From Cedecea colo (GTDB taxonomy: Bacteria; Pseudomonadota; Gammaproteobacteria; Enterobacterales; Enterobacteriaceae), in contig NZ_SOYS01000002.1 in assembly GCF_011808225.1 (NCBI RefSeq), forward strand, positions 124,001 through 188,000: a DNA stretch of 64,000 bases. The letters run 5' to 3'. The notes under the pieces were generated by a model, which did no database searches, was not told the DNA's origin, and saw only the letters and a program-made list of their open reading frames with translations. This document shows, piece after piece, positions 1-9,305 of this stretch. Every line of letters begins with the position of its first letter. The first letter of the stretch is position 1. The position numbers were made by a program, and so were the translations under genes.

Positions 1-284
1 GCTTCGCCTGCGGTTTTATCGTCCAGCTCATCCTGCGGAATAGCATCATCGCCTTCGTCAAGCGTCGGCTGGTCGATTGGTTCACTGGCTTCCGGCAGTA
101 AAGAACGGATTTCGCTTTTTTCAAGCTCGATGGTTTTAATGACGGGACTGGCTTCCGGGTGGTAAACATAGGGCCGCCAGACGGCGACCGCTAAAGTAAG
201 AACCGTAAGTGACCCCAGCATAACGCGATGGGGCCGGGACAGGTTGTCAAAAGCCAGGGCGACAGAGCGGGCTATCTGTTGCAC
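1..284 (-). CDS. mepM: Murein DD-endopeptidase MepM, N-terminal part (cut by window edge)
   Basis: Only the first 94 or so codons are present; the gene runs off the left edge. The start is a GTG at 282-284 preceded by an AGGAAG ribosome site, and the protein opens MQQIARSVALAF as in E. coli MepM (YebA). The visible part has a single membrane-anchor segment (around residues 20-37) followed by the acidic linker that precedes the LysM and peptidase M23 domains, which lie outside the window. The family cuts D,D-crosslinks in peptidoglycan to allow wall growth. It is the gene downstream of znuA on the same strand, with only 15 bases between them, so it may be partly co-transcribed with znuA. Confidence 0.88.
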   Translation of the reverse strand, partial: MQQIARSVALAFDNLSRPHRVMLGSLTVLTLAVAVWRPYVYHPEASPVIKTIELEKSEIRSLLPEASEPIDQPTLDEGDDAIPQDELDDKTAGE

Positions 285-299
285 GTATTCACTTCCTCG

Positions 300-1244
300 T
301 TAATCTCCTTTCAGGCAGCTCGCATACTGATTCGCAAGCCCGGTCAAAAACTGCATATAGCTGTCTTTACCGAGCGCGACGTCGATTCCCAGCGGATCTA
401 ACGTACCTGAGCGGACGTTAGTGCCACGGGCAACGGCGTTAATTACCGCTGGCCTGAACTGTGGCTCAGCAAAAACGCAGACCGCTTTATGCTCAACCAA
501 CTGTGTTCTGATTTCATGTAAACGCTGCGCACCGGGCTGGATCTCAGGGTTGACGGTGAAGTGGCCAAGCGGCGTCAATCCATAGTGTTTTTCAAAGTAG
601 CCGTAGGCGTCGTGAAAAACGAAATACCCTTTACCTTTCAGCGGTGCGAGCACGGTACTAACCTGCCTATCGGTGCTGGCTAATTCTGACTCGAATTTTT
701 GCAGGTTGGCGTCAAATTGGGTTCTATTTTCGGGCATAAGTTCCACTAATTTATCGTGGATTGCAACCGCCGACAGGCGCGCTATCTCAGGCGAGAGCCA
801 GAGGTGCATATTGTATTCACCATGATGGTGATCTTCCTCACTCTTTTCAGCGTGATGGTCGTGCCCGTGGTCATCGCCGTCGTCGTCATCGTCACCTTTC
901 ATTAATAACGGTTTCACGCCGGCCAGCGCCGCGAGCGACACCTGTTTTTGCTGCGGCAACTGGCTGACAGACTTCTGCATGAATGCTTCCATCTCAGGGC
1001 CAACCCAAACCACTAAGTCCGCGTCCTGTAAGCGTTTTACATCGGACGGGCGCAGGGAATAATCATGCTCGGATGCGCCATCAGGCAGCAGAACTTCGGT
1101 AGACGTCACGCCATCGGCAATGGCAGACGCAATGAAGCCCAGCGGCTTAATAGAGGCCACGACCGCAGCCTGTGAGGGCATGACAGCGGCGCCCCAAAGC
1201 GCGGCGGAAAAACCAGCGAAAAGAAGTGTGTTTTTATGTAACAT
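300..1244 (-). CDS. znuA: Zinc ABC transporter, periplasmic zinc-binding protein ZnuA
   Basis: 314 residues, matching the ~310 of E. coli ZnuA. The start chosen (MLHKNTLLF at 1244) puts a signal peptide ending near PSQA/A at the front; a longer reading frame upstream would run across the znu promoter and is not credible. The protein captures Zn2+ in the periplasm and passes it to ZnuB. A very acidic and histidine-rich loop (about residues 117-143, with runs of Asp and HGHDHH/DHHHG) is the family's mobile metal-collecting loop. Metal-binding histidines are seen in [17 protein letters not shown] and FHDAYGYF, and the last part has the paired cysteines typical of the family. It is divergent from znuCB across a shared control region of 78 bases. 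Confidence 0.97.
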   Translation of the reverse strand: MLHKNTLLFAGFSAALWGAAVMPSQAAVVASIKPLGFIASAIADGVTSTEVLLPDGASEHDYSLRPSDVKRLQDADLVVWVGPEMEAFMQKSVSQLPQQKQVSLAALAGVKPLLMKGDDDDDGDDHGHDHHAEKSEEDHHHGEYNMHLWLSPEIARLSAVAIHDKLVELMPENRTQFDANLQKFESELASTDRQVSTVLAPLKGKGYFVFHDAYGYFEKHYGLTPLGHFTVNPEIQPGAQRLHEIRTQLVEHKAVCVFAEPQFRPAVINAVARGTNVRSGTLDPLGIDVALGKDSYMQFLTGLANQYASCLKGD

Positions 1245-1272
1245 AATGCGACTTATCATCGTTGTAAGAGTG

Positions 1273-1295
1273 AGATGTGTGATATTATAACATTC
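1273..1295. promoter_or_regulatory. Probable Zur operator between znuA and znuCB
   Basis: An A+T-rich imperfect palindrome, with ATGT at 1275-1278 and ACAT at 1290-1293 around a GATATTATAA core, lies in the 78-base gap between the divergent znuA and znuC starts. Read on the minus strand it closely follows the known Zur box of E. coli znuACB (AATGTTATAATATCACAC). Zur with zinc would repress both directions. I infer this from the match and its position. Confidence 0.8.
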
Positions 1296-1322
1296 GATAA
1301 CTTCTGCAACCCTGAAATTGTT

Positions 1323-2078
1323 ATGACAAATTTGGTCACTCTGGAAAATATCTCCGTCTCTTTCGGGCAGCGCCGCGTGCTGTCTGATATATCGCTCGAT
1401 TTGCAACCGGGACGCATCCTCACTCTTCTGGGCCCAAACGGCGCGGGAAAATCGACCCTGGTTCGTGTAGTGCTGGGGCTGGTAGCACCTGACAGCGGGG
1501 TAATCAAGCGCGACAGCAGTTTGCGCATCGGTTACGTACCGCAAAAACTTCACCTTGACGCCACGCTGCCGCTAACGGTAAATCGTTTTATGCGCCTGCG
1601 GCCAGGCGTTAAGAAAAACGATATTTTGCCAGCGCTTAAGCGCGTGCAGGCAGCGCATCTTGTTGACGCCCCCATGCAAAAGCTCTCCGGCGGCGAGAAC
1701 CAACGGGTTTTACTGGCGCGAGCGCTGCTGAATAGCCCGCAGCTGCTGGTCCTTGATGAGCCGACCCAGGGCGTTGACGTCAATGGTCAACTGGCGCTGT
1801 ACAACCTGATTGACCAGTTACGCCATGAGCTGGAGTGTGCGGTGCTGATGGTGTCCCACGACCTGCATCTGGTGATGGCGAAAACCGACGACGTGCTGTG
1901 CCTTAACCATCACATCTGCTGTTCCGGCACGCCGGAAGTCGTCTCCATGCACCCGGAATTTATCTCCATGTTCGGCCAGCGCGGCGCAGAACAGCTGGGA
2001 ATTTATCGCCACAACCATAACCATCGTCACGATCTTACCGGACGTATTATTTTGCGCAGAGGGAATGGCCAGTCATGA
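1323..2078 (+). CDS. znuC: Zinc ABC transporter, ATP-binding protein ZnuC
   Basis: 251 residues from the ATG at 1323 ([15 protein letters not shown]), the E. coli length. An in-frame start at 1275 would begin inside the Zur operator and is rejected. It is the ATPase of the high-affinity zinc importer. Walker [10 protein letters not shown] is at about residues 37-45, the ABC signature LSGGE near 130, Walker [11 protein letters not shown] near 155, and the switch histidine in MVSHDLH. The C-terminus carries a His-rich tail ([10 protein letters not shown]) that family members share. Its stop overlaps the znuB start by four bases (ATGA), so the two are translationally coupled. Confidence 0.97.
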   Translation: MTNLVTLENISVSFGQRRVLSDISLDLQPGRILTLLGPNGAGKSTLVRVVLGLVAPDSGVIKRDSSLRIGYVPQKLHLDATLPLTVNRFMRLRPGVKKNDILPALKRVQAAHLVDAPMQKLSGGENQRVLLARALLNSPQLLVLDEPTQGVDVNGQLALYNLIDQLRHELECAVLMVSHDLHLVMAKTDDVLCLNHHICCSGTPEVVSMHPEFISMFGQRGAEQLGIYRHNHNHRHDLTGRIILRRGNGQS

Positions 2079-2860
2079 TTGAATTGTTGTTGCCCGGCTG
2101 GCTTGCCGGGATATTGCTCGCCTGCGCGGCTGGCCCGCTGGGTTCGTTCGTTGTCTGGCGTCGGATGTCCTATTTCGGCGATACGCTGGCCCACGCTTCA
2201 CTGCTGGGCGTGGCGTTTGGCCTGCTGCTCAATGTGAATCCGTTTTATGCGGTTATCGTCGTCACTCTGCTGCTGGCTATTGGCCTGGTGTGGCTGGAGA
2301 AGCGCCCTCATCTGGCGATCGATACGCTACTCGGCATTATGGCGCACAGCGCGCTGTCGCTGGGGCTGGTTGTCGTCAGCCTGATGTCCAACGTGCGGGT
2401 GGATTTGATGGCCTATCTGTTTGGCGATCTGCTTTCGGTGACTATGCCGGATATCCTTTCCATCGGGCTGGGCGTCGCCGTTGTGCTTGGCGTGCTGTTA
2501 TGGCAGTGGCGTAATTTACTGTCGATGACCATTAGCCCGGACCTGGCGCACGTGGACGGCGTAAACCTGCAGCGGGTAAAAATGCTGCTGATGCTGGTAA
2601 CCGCCCTGACCATTGGCGTCGCCATGAAGTTTGTCGGCGCGCTGATTATCACTTCCTTGTTAATTATTCCGGCGGCAACCGCGAGGCGTTTTGCCCGTAC
2701 TCCCGAACAGATGGCTGGTTTTGCGGTAATCGTTGGGATGCTGGCAGTAACGGGCGGGCTGACCTTCTCAGCGTTTTATGATACGCCTGCCGGGCCTTCC
2801 GTGGTGCTGTGCGCGGCGGTGCTATTTATTCTCAGCATGACGAAGAAACAGGCAGCATAA
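2075..2860 (+). CDS. znuB: Zinc ABC transporter, membrane permease ZnuB
   Basis: 261 residues with seven to eight hydrophobic segments along its whole length, the ABC-3 family permease that forms the inner-membrane channel for Zn2+ with ZnuC. It opens [20 protein letters not shown] as in E. coli ZnuB. The start overlaps znuC by four bases, consistent with a znuCB operon from the Zur-controlled promoter. It converges on ruvB, and the intergenic space holds a hairpin repeat and two copies of a terminator stem. Confidence 0.97.
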   Translation: MIELLLPGWLAGILLACAAGPLGSFVVWRRMSYFGDTLAHASLLGVAFGLLLNVNPFYAVIVVTLLLAIGLVWLEKRPHLAIDTLLGIMAHSALSLGLVVVSLMSNVRVDLMAYLFGDLLSVTMPDILSIGLGVAVVLGVLLWQWRNLLSMTISPDLAHVDGVNLQRVKMLLMLVTALTIGVAMKFVGALIITSLLIIPAATARRFARTPEQMAGFAVIVGMLAVTGGLTFSAFYDTPAGPSVVLCAAVLFILSMTKKQAA

Positions 2861-2880
2861 AAAAGGCGCCCTGGCGCCTT
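2857..2880 (-). terminator. Terminator of ruvAB (minus strand); left copy of a duplicated stem
   Basis: An inverted repeat (AAGGCGCC-CT-GGCGCCTT) at 2863-2880 is followed on the minus strand by a T tract, complementary to the A run at 2859-2864. It therefore fits as the factor-independent terminator of ruvB. Exactly the same 18 bases recur at 3022-3039. Confidence 0.7.
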
Positions 2881-2943
2881 GAGACTGATGACAAAGCTCA
2901 TAGCTTACGAAGTTCTGAAAAATGTCACCCTAAAATTAACAGC

Positions 2944-3016
2944 AAAATCAATGCATTGATTTTCGACAAATAACCACAAAGAAGGAAAAAACACGCTTTT
3001 TCCTTCTTTGTCAGCA
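2944..3016 (+). repeat. Hairpin repeat family, copy A (between znuB and ruvB)
   Basis: The copy has two parts. First comes a perfect 20-base palindrome at 2944-2963 (AAAATCAA, TGCA, TTGATTTT). Then comes a perfect 15-base-pair stem: left arm 2976-2990 (ACAAAGAAGGAAAAA), loop ACACGC, right arm 2997-3011. It ends TCAGCAA. Related copies are at 10611-10682 (inverted), 14593-14665 (same direction) and 21181-21229 (inverted, hairpin only). I do not recognise it as REP, ERIC or BOX. Confidence 0.85.
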
Positions 3017-3021
3017 ACCTG

Positions 3022-3046
3022 AAGGCGCCCTGGCGCCTTTTTTATT
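3022..3046 (+). terminator. Terminator of znuCB; right copy of a duplicated stem
   Basis: AAGGCGCC-CT-GGCGCCTT at 3022-3039, followed by a T tract on the plus strand, is a factor-independent terminator for znuB. It is an exact 18-base copy of 2863-2880. The hairpin repeat sits between the two copies. Confidence 0.75.
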
Positions 3047-3047
3047 T

Positions 3048-4058
3048 CTACGGCATCGCCGGAGGCACAATGCCAAAGTGAGTCCACGCCCTCGGTGTAG
3101 CCATACGCCCGCGCGGCGTACGTTGCAGGAAGCCCTGCTGGATCAGGAAAGGTTCAAGCACGTCTTCGATAGTTTCACGCTCTTCGCCAATGGCCGCCGC
3201 CAGGTTATCCAGCCCAACCGGGCCGCCGAGAAACTTATCAATCACCGCCAGCAACAGCTTGCGGTCCATATAGTCGAAACCTTCCGTATCCACGTTGAGC
3301 ATATCCAGCGCCTGCGAGGCTATTTCCGCACTGATGCTGCCGTTGTGGCGGACTTCGGCAAAGTCACGTACGCGACGCAGCAGGCGGTTAGCGATACGCG
3401 GCGTTCCGCGCGCGCGTTTTGCTACCTCAAACGCGCCCTCTTCGCTCATCTCAAGCCCAAGCACGGCGGCACTACGCCCGACAATATGCTGCAAATCTGC
3501 CACCTGATAAAACTCCAGGCGCTGCACAATGCCGAAACGGTCACGCAATGGCGATGTTAAAGACCCCGCGCGCGTGGTTGCGCCAATCAGGGTGAACGGC
3601 GGTAAATCAATTTTAATTGAGCGAGCCGCCGGGCCTTCGCCAATCATGATATCCAGCTGGTAATCTTCCATTGCCGGATAAAGCACCTCTTCAACCACCG
3701 GCGAGAGGCGGTGAATTTCATCGATAAACAGCACGTCGTGCGGTTCGAGGTTGGTCAGCATGGCCGCCAGATCCCCCGCCTTTTCCAGCACCGGGCCGGA
3801 AGTGGTGCGCAGGTTCACGCCCATCTCATTGGCGACGATATTCGCCAGCGTGGTTTTACCAAGCCCGGGCGGGCCAAAAATTAACAGATGATCGAGCGCA
3901 TCCCCGCGCAGCTTTGCCGCCTGGATGAAAATCTCCATCTGCGAGCTGACCTGCGGCTGGCCGACATAATCCGCCAGGAAACGCGGGCGGATAGCGCGGT
4001 CAATCAGTTCATCCGGGGTAATAGTGTCTGGCGATACCAGACGGTCTGCTTCAATCAT
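3048..4058 (-). CDS. ruvB: Holliday junction branch-migration helicase RuvB
   Basis: 336 residues, the usual RuvB length. It is the hexameric AAA+ motor that, with RuvA, drives branch migration of recombination intermediates. Walker [10 protein letters not shown] (around residues 63-71), Walker B LFIDEIH (110-116), a sensor-1 GATTRAG motif and the C-terminal winged-helix end (RTPRGRMAT) are visible. It lies 21 bases after ruvA on the same strand and shares its SOS-controlled promoter. Its 3' end converges on znuB. Confidence 0.98.
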   Translation of the reverse strand: MIEADRLVSPDTITPDELIDRAIRPRFLADYVGQPQVSSQMEIFIQAAKLRGDALDHLLIFGPPGLGKTTLANIVANEMGVNLRTTSGPVLEKAGDLAAMLTNLEPHDVLFIDEIHRLSPVVEEVLYPAMEDYQLDIMIGEGPAARSIKIDLPPFTLIGATTRAGSLTSPLRDRFGIVQRLEFYQVADLQHIVGRSAAVLGLEMSEEGAFEVAKRARGTPRIANRLLRRVRDFAEVRHNGSISAEIASQALDMLNVDTEGFDYMDRKLLLAVIDKFLGGPVGLDNLAAAIGEERETIEDVLEPFLIQQGFLQRTPRGRMATPRAWTHFGIVPPAMP

Positions 4059-4079
4059 CCTTTAACTACCTCAGGGGCT

Positions 4080-4691
4080 TCAAAGTGCGGCGCGCAGGGC
4101 TTCGCGGATCAGGGTTTCGCAATCGGCGCCGCTGCGGCCTACTTTACTCACCATACGGCTGGCTTCCTGAGGTTTATAGCCCAGAGAAACCAGCGCGGCA
4201 ACTGCTTCCTGCTCTGCATCATCCGCTGCACCCTTATCCGGCGAAGCCAGCACCAGGTCTGCCGCAGGCGTAAAGAGATCGCCATGCATGCCCTTAAAGC
4301 GGTCTTTCATCTCAACGATAAGACGCTCGGCGGTCTTCTTACCTACGCCCGGCAGCTTAACCAGAGAGCCGATTTCTTCGCGCTCGACGGCATTCACAAA
4401 CTGCTGCGCGGACATGCCGGAAAGGATAGCCAGCGCCAGTTTCGGCCCAACGCCGTTGACCTTGATGAGTTCGCGGAACAGAGTGCGTTCCTGCTTATTA
4501 TTAAAACCGTACAACAACTGGGCGTCTTCACGCACCACGAACTGGGTAAACACTACCGCTTCTTTATTGATTTCCGGCAGTTCGTAGAAACAGGTCATCG
4601 GCATATGGACTTCATACCCTACACCGCCCACTTCCATTAATACCAGCGGCGGCTGTTTTTCCAGGATGGTGCCTCTGAGTCGTCCAATCAC
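4080..4691 (-). CDS. ruvA: Holliday junction DNA-binding subunit RuvA
   Basis: 203 residues starting at a GTG (4689-4691, MIGRLRGTI), as in E. coli. RuvA forms tetramers that hold the four-way junction flat and recruit RuvB. Domain I (OB fold, residues 1-65), domain II with two helix-hairpin-helix motifs ([16 protein letters not shown] and [15 protein letters not shown]) and the C-terminal RuvB-contacting domain ([12 protein letters not shown]...) are present in order. First gene of ruvAB; a LexA box lies about 105 bases upstream. Confidence 0.98.
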   Translation of the reverse strand: MIGRLRGTILEKQPPLVLMEVGGVGYEVHMPMTCFYELPEINKEAVVFTQFVVREDAQLLYGFNNKQERTLFRELIKVNGVGPKLALAILSGMSAQQFVNAVEREEIGSLVKLPGVGKKTAERLIVEMKDRFKGMHGDLFTPAADLVLASPDKGAADDAEQEAVAALVSLGYKPQEASRMVSKVGRSGADCETLIREALRAAL

Positions 4692-4789
4692 GTTGCGCTC
4701 CTGCGTTTACTCGTCGTATTTCACATTGCAGAGGTGTTGGCTGCAACCTGAACTACCCGGAGTAATTAAATGAATTTTGCGTATCATAT

Positions 4790-4822
4790 AAAAAAGGCTG
4801 GATACATATCCAGCCTTATCTT
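4790..4822. promoter_or_regulatory. LexA (SOS) box for ruvAB that also forms the ruvC terminator stem
   Basis: CTG-GATACATATC-CAG at 4798-4813 matches the CTG-N10-CAG LexA consensus and sits where E. coli ruvAB has its SOS box. The palindrome extends to GGCTGGATACATATCCAGCC (4796-4815). On the minus strand this stem is followed by TTTTTT (complement of 4790-4795), which makes a good intrinsic terminator just past the ruvC stop. Confidence 0.85.
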
Positions 4823-4837
4823 CCTGAGCAGCCCTGG

Positions 4838-5359
4838 TTATTTTAAGCGTCCCCGCGCCAGATTAAGTCTTGATTCGCTCATCTGCATCGAGTTTTGCGT
4901 CACATGGCAGTGCGTGATGGCAATAGCCAGCGCATCCGCCGCATCCGCCTGCGGGTTAGCAGAGAGTTTCAGCAGCGTGCGCACCATGTGCTGCACCTGG
5001 CTTTTCTCCGCGCTACCGATACCGACCACCGTCTGTTTAACCTGGCGGGCGGCGTATTCAAACACCGGCAGATCGTGATTAACCGCGGCGACAATCGCCG
5101 CGCCTCGCGCCTGGCCGAGCTTGAGTGCAGAATCGGCATTCTTTGCCATAAACACGGATTCGATGGCGAAATAATCCGGCTGGAACTGGGTAATGATTTC
5201 GCTCACCCCCGCGTAGATAAGCTTCAGACGCGAGGGCAAGTCGGTCACCTGAGTACGGATGCAGCCACTACCGAGGTAGTTTAGCTGACGCCCCGTCTGG
5301 CGGATGACGCCGTAACCTGTGACGCGCGATCCCGGGTCGATACCGAGAATAATCGCCAT
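4838..5359 (-). CDS. ruvC: Holliday junction resolvase RuvC
   Basis: 173 residues, the same as E. coli. It is the Mg2+-dependent endonuclease that cuts Holliday junctions after RuvAB branch migration. The acidic catalytic residues are visible in context: Asp in ILGIDPG, Glu in FAIES, and the Asp pair in [10 protein letters not shown]. The residue after the catalytic Glu is Ser, where E. coli has Gln. The start codon overlaps the yebC stop by one base (TAATG), so the two are translated in tandem. This operon is separate from the SOS-controlled ruvAB. Confidence 0.98.
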   Translation of the reverse strand: MAIILGIDPGSRVTGYGVIRQTGRQLNYLGSGCIRTQVTDLPSRLKLIYAGVSEIITQFQPDYFAIESVFMAKNADSALKLGQARGAAIVAAVNHDLPVFEYAARQVKQTVVGIGSAEKSQVQHMVRTLLKLSANPQADAADALAIAITHCHVTQNSMQMSESRLNLARGRLK

Positions 5360-6102
5360 TACAGGGTTGCCGCCACCTCGTCGGAGATCTCACCGTTGTG
5401 ATAAACCTCCTGCACGTCATCGCAGTCTTCCAGCATATCGATAAGGCGCATCAGTTTTGGCGCGGTTTCCGCATCCATATCCGCTTTGGTGGAAGGGATC
5501 ATAGAGATTTCCGCTTCATCCGCTTTCAGACCGGCGGCTTCCAGCGCATCACGCACGGCGCCCATCTCTTCCCAGGCGGTAAACACGTCGATGGCGCCGT
5601 CTTCGTATGCAACAACGTCGTCCGCACCGGCTTCCAGAGCGGCTTCCATCACGGTATCTTCATCCTTGCCCGGCGCATAGGAGATAACGCCTTTTTTGGT
5701 AAACAGATAGGCTACGGAGCCGTCAGTTCCCAGGTTACCACCGCATTTATTGAACGCATGACGCACTTCCGCCACGGTGCGGTTACGGTTATCGCTCAGG
5801 CATTCAACCATAACGGCTGAACCACCAGGGCCGTAACCTTCATAAATGATGGTTTCCATGTTGGTATCTTCATCGCCACCCACGCCACGCGCAATCGCAC
5901 GGTTTAAGGTGTCGCGCGTCATGTTGTTGGATAACGCTTTATCAATGGCTGCACGCAGACGCGGGTTGGACCCGGCATCGCCGCCGCCCAGACGGGCAGC
6001 CGTGACCAGCTCACGGATAATCTTGGTAAAAATTTTACCGCGTTTGGCATCCTGCGCCGCTTTGCGGTGTTTCGTGTTGGCCCACTTACTATGACCTGCC
6101 AT
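5359..6102 (-). CDS. yebC: YebC/PmpR-family protein (TACO1 family)
   Basis: 247 residues starting [14 protein letters not shown], the family signature. A start four codons earlier lacks support from homologues. The family is widely annotated as a DNA-binding regulator; members have also been reported to ease ribosome stalling on proline runs. The three-domain fold, with a conserved N-terminal helical part ([15 protein letters not shown]) and the C-terminal [20 protein letters not shown] segment, is intact. It overlaps ruvC by one base and follows nudB by 23 bases. Confidence 0.95.
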   Translation of the reverse strand: MAGHSKWANTKHRKAAQDAKRGKIFTKIIRELVTAARLGGGDAGSNPRLRAAIDKALSNNMTRDTLNRAIARGVGGDEDTNMETIIYEGYGPGGSAVMVECLSDNRNRTVAEVRHAFNKCGGNLGTDGSVAYLFTKKGVISYAPGKDEDTVMEAALEAGADDVVAYEDGAIDVFTAWEEMGAVRDALEAAGLKADEAEISMIPSTKADMDAETAPKLMRLIDMLEDCDDVQEVYHNGEISDEVAATL

Positions 6103-6125
6103 AACAATCTCCAAAAGCGCCTTTT

Positions 6126-6569
6126 TCAGGCGGCATCAATTACAAACTCTTCAATCGCCTGCCGGTTGCTCCATGATTTGGTCATGGCCGCCGCTGCTTT
6201 AGCGTCGACCCATTTCCAGGCCAGATGTTCCGTAATGGTAATCTGACGCTCATGCGGCAGCGCAAGGCAGAACCATGATTCTGTATTACGCATAATTCCC
6301 GGCGCGTAGCGATGACGCAAATGTGCAAAAATTTCAAACTCAACACAACGCTGACAGTCGACTAAGGTCAGCTGCTCGTAAGCAGCATCAACAGCGACCT
6401 CTTCCTTTACTTCGCGAAGTGCAGCCTGTAGCGCGCTTTCACCTTCTTCCACGCTGCCGGTAACCGACTGCCAGAAATCCGGATCGTCGCGCCGCTGTAA
6501 CATCAGCACCCGCCCGGTATCCTGCGCGAAAATCACTACCAGTACCGAGACGGGACGCTTAAAGGCCAT
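6126..6569 (-). CDS. nudB: Dihydroneopterin triphosphate pyrophosphohydrolase NudB
   Basis: 147 residues, Nudix hydrolase family. The Nudix box G-X5-E-X7-R-E-V-X-E-E is present at about residues 38-58 (starts GSVEEGE, ends REVKEEV). In E. coli this enzyme removes pyrophosphate from dihydroneopterin triphosphate in folate synthesis and also acts on dATP. The N-terminus is three residues shorter than E. coli ([12 protein letters not shown]). The start lies one base from the aspS stop, so it is in the aspS-nudB-yebC-ruvC transcription unit. Confidence 0.95.
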   Translation of the reverse strand: MAFKRPVSVLVVIFAQDTGRVLMLQRRDDPDFWQSVTGSVEEGESALQAALREVKEEVAVDAAYEQLTLVDCQRCVEFEIFAHLRHRYAPGIMRNTESWFCLALPHERQITITEHLAWKWVDAKAAAAMTKSWSNRQAIEEFVIDAA

Positions 6570-6570
6570 C

Positions 6571-8343
6571 TTATTCTTTCTCAGCCTTTTTAATCACCGC
6601 CACGCCCAGCTCGGCCAGCGCCTGCGGATTAGCGAAGCTTGGCGCCTCGGTCATCAGACAGGCCGCTGCGGTAGTTTTCGGGAAGGCGATAACGTCACGG
6701 ATGTTGTCGGTTCCGGTCAGCAGCATGGTCAGGCGATCCAGGCCAAACGCCAGGCCCGCGTGCGGCGGCGTACCGTATTTCAGCGCGTCTAACAGGAAGC
6801 CGAACTTCTCGCGCTGATCTTCTTCGTTAATGCCCAGAATACCGAACACGGTCTGCTGCATCTGGCCGTTGTGGATACGAACGGAACCGCCGCCCACTTC
6901 ATAACCGTTAATAACCATGTCATAGGCGTTAGCCACGGCAGCTTCCGGGTCGGCAGCCAGCTGTTCAGGCGTCATATCTTTTGGCGCGGTGAACGGGTGG
7001 TGCATCGCGGTCAGGCCGCCTTCGCCGTCGTCTTCGAACATTGGGAAATCGATAACCCACAGCGGCGCCCAGGCGCTTTCGTCGGTGATTTTCAGGTCCT
7101 TACCAATTTTCAGACGCAGCGCGCCGAGCGCATCAGCAACGACTTTTTTGTTGTCGGCGCCGAAGAAGATCGTGTCGCCATCCTGCGCATCGGTACGGGC
7201 CAGAATTTCTTCCACGATTGCTGCGTTCAGGAATTTAGCTACCGGGCTGGTGATGCCTTCGATACCTTTCGCGCGCTCGTTGACTTTGATATAGGCCAGC
7301 CCTTTCGCGCCGTAAATCTCAATGAACTTGCCGTAATCGTCAATCTGTTTACGGCTTAACTGTGCGCCACCTGGCACACGCAGCGCGGCTACGCGGCCTT
7401 TGGCATCGTTCGCAGGCCCGGAGAAGACTTTGAACTCAACGTCTTTTACCAGATCGGCAACGTCCACCAGCTCCATCGGGTTACGCAGGTCCGGCTTATC
7501 GGAACCGTAGCGGCGCTCGGCTTCGGCAAACGTCATCACCGGGAAAACGCCCAGGTCGACATTTTGCACGTCCAGCCACAGCTTGCGCACCAGCTCTTCC
7601 ATCACTTCACGCACCTGCGGCGCGGACATAAAGGAGGTTTCTACGTCTATCTGGGTAAATTCAGGCTGGCGGTCAGCGCGCAGGTCTTCGTCACGGAAGC
7701 ACTTAACAATCTGATAGTAGCGGTCAAAGCCGGACATCATCAGCAGCTGTTTAAACAGCTGAGGGGACTGCGGCAGCGCGTAGAATTTGCCTTTATGCAC
7801 GCGCGAAGGCACCAGGTAGTCGCGCGCGCCTTCCGGCGTGGCTTTGGTGAGCATCGGGGTTTCGATATCAAGGAAACCGTGGTCATCCATAAAGCGACGC
7901 ACGAAGCTGGTGATTTTGGCGCGGGTCTTCAGGCGGTTTGCCATTTCCGGGCGACGCAGGTCCAGATAGCGGAACTTCAGCCGCGCTTCTTCGGTGTTGA
8001 CGTGGTTAGAGTCGAGCGGCAGCGATTCTGAACGGTTGATGATGGTCAAATCGGTGGCGAAGACTTCAACGGCGCCGGTAGCCATATCTTTGTTGATGTT
8101 TTTCTCATCACGCGGGCGCACGGTGCCGGTGATTTGAATGCAGAACTCATTACGCAGTTCGGAGGCAAGCTGGAACGCGTCCTGACGGTCCGGGTCAAAA
8201 AACACCTGCACGATGCCTTCGCGATCGCGCATATCAATAAAGATAAGGCTACCGAGGTCCCGGCGACGGTTGACCCAACCACACAGCGTTACTTGTTGTC
8301 CCACATGGGATTGATTGAGCTGCCCGCAATATACTGTACGCAT
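6571..8343 (-). CDS. aspS: Aspartyl-tRNA synthetase
   Basis: 590 residues, the E. coli length. It is a class IIb synthetase that charges tRNA-Asp. The N-terminal OB-fold anticodon domain ([14 protein letters not shown], residues 17-30), the class II catalytic core with motif 2 ([16 protein letters not shown]) and motif 3 (GLAFGLDRL), and the bacterial GAD insert domain are all visible. It is first in a run with nudB, yebC and ruvC on the minus strand. The region upstream holds a 126-base repeat and no gene until yecD on the other strand. Confidence 0.98.
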   Translation of the reverse strand: MRTVYCGQLNQSHVGQQVTLCGWVNRRRDLGSLIFIDMRDREGIVQVFFDPDRQDAFQLASELRNEFCIQITGTVRPRDEKNINKDMATGAVEVFATDLTIINRSESLPLDSNHVNTEEARLKFRYLDLRRPEMANRLKTRAKITSFVRRFMDDHGFLDIETPMLTKATPEGARDYLVPSRVHKGKFYALPQSPQLFKQLLMMSGFDRYYQIVKCFRDEDLRADRQPEFTQIDVETSFMSAPQVREVMEELVRKLWLDVQNVDLGVFPVMTFAEAERRYGSDKPDLRNPMELVDVADLVKDVEFKVFSGPANDAKGRVAALRVPGGAQLSRKQIDDYGKFIEIYGAKGLAYIKVNERAKGIEGITSPVAKFLNAAIVEEILARTDAQDGDTIFFGADNKKVVADALGALRLKIGKDLKITDESAWAPLWVIDFPMFEDDGEGGLTAMHHPFTAPKDMTPEQLAADPEAAVANAYDMVINGYEVGGGSVRIHNGQMQQTVFGILGINEEDQREKFGFLLDALKYGTPPHAGLAFGLDRLTMLLTGTDNIRDVIAFPKTTAAACLMTEAPSFANPQALAELGVAVIKKAEKE

Positions 8344-8738
8344 GAGATATCCCTTAAATTAGCCGCGCATGATTAGCACCTGCCAGGCAGGCTCCACATG
8401 TGACTATTACTTTTGTCTGTATACCCTATCGCATTCGAGTTGCAGGTAGGCGGCAAGAGAGTGAATCTCAGGAGCTTACCCGGGTAAGTGACTGAGGTTC
8501 ATGAGTGCAGCCAACACCCCTGCGGCTTGAAGGATGACGGGTATAGCAACTGGATGAAAAAAGGGGGCTATTATACTGGAAATAATGCCCGGCGATAAGC
8601 CCGATACGACTAACCGGCGCGTTTCAAAGCGCCTTGTTTCGTCAAAACTCACAAAAATTAACAAAAATAGTAAACTGCGCAAGCCGGGTTCCATCGTAAG
8701 GTATTCGCCGCCAACCAATTTTGAATCGGAGTCACCGT
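8344..8738. other. 395-base intergenic region between aspS and yecD
   Basis: This region holds the divergent aspS and yecD promoters. A 126-base inverted-terminus repeat occupies 8420-8545. The rest (8546-8738) is A+T-rich toward yecD, and I see no convincing gene in it. Confidence 0.6.
8420..8545. repeat. 126-base interspersed repeat with TATACCC termini, copy 1
   Basis: The repeat is bounded by inverted TATACCC (8420-8426) and GGGTATA (8539-8545). The first and last ~27 bases pair imperfectly (ATTCGAGTTGCAGG against CCTGCGGCTTGAAGGAT). In the middle is GGAGCTTACCCGGGTAAGTGACT with its own short inverted repeat. From memory this type is common in Serratia, Yersinia and Enterobacter genomes, but I cannot name it with certainty. 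A decayed relative is at 63451-63608. Confidence 0.8.
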
Positions 8739-9305
8739 ATGTCTGAATTAAATCCGTCCCGTACCGCGCTGGTCGTTATCGATTTGCAGGAAGGTATTTT
8801 GCCGTTTGCCGGTGGCCCGCATACCGCTCAGGATGTAGTGACGCGCTCCGCTAAGCTTGCGGAAAAATTTCGCGCCAGCGGCTCACCGGTAGTGATGGTT
8901 CGCGTGGGCTGGTCAAAAGACTTTGCCGAAGCGCTTAAACAACCAGTAGACTTGCAGCTCCCCGCCCACGCCCTGCCGGATAACTGGTGGCAATATCCAG
9001 CCGAGCTTGGCAAGCGCGATAGCGATATTGAAGTCACCAAACGCCAGTGGGGCGCTTTTTACGGCACCGACCTGGAGCTGCAGCTTCGCCGCCGCGGTAT
9101 CGATACCATTGTGCTGTGCGGTATCTCAACTAACATTGGTGTGGAGTCCACCGCCCGCAACGCGTGGGAGCTGGGGTTCAATCTGGTGATTGTCGAAGAT
9201 GCCTGCAGCGCGGCCAGCAGGGAGCAACACCAGGGCAGCATGACGCACATTTTCCCGCGTATTGCCCGCGTGCGCAGCACTGAGGAAATCATCTCTGCAC
9301 TATGA
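8739..9305 (+). CDS. yecD: Isochorismatase-family hydrolase YecD
   Basis: 188 residues from the ATG at 8739 ([17 protein letters not shown]), preceded by a CGGAG ribosome site. An in-frame TTG six codons earlier is less likely. It is a cysteine-hydrolase fold: the Asp of VVIDLQEG, the Lys of [15 protein letters not shown] and the nucleophile Cys of [16 protein letters not shown] form the usual catalytic triad of the family. The physiological substrate is not known. It overlaps yecE by three bases and is co-oriented with yecE and yecN. Confidence 0.93.
   Translation: MSELNPSRTALVVIDLQEGILPFAGGPHTAQDVVTRSAKLAEKFRASGSPVVMVRVGWSKDFAEALKQPVDLQLPAHALPDNWWQYPAELGKRDSDIEVTKRQWGAFYGTDLELQLRRRGIDTIVLCGISTNIGVESTARNAWELGFNLVIVEDACSAASREQHQGSMTHIFPRIARVRSTEEIISAL

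Noticed and set aside
1245-1553. Long N-terminal extension of znuA
   Set aside because: It would run through the Zur operator and the start of znuC. The signal peptide begins at the ATG at 1244, as in E. coli.
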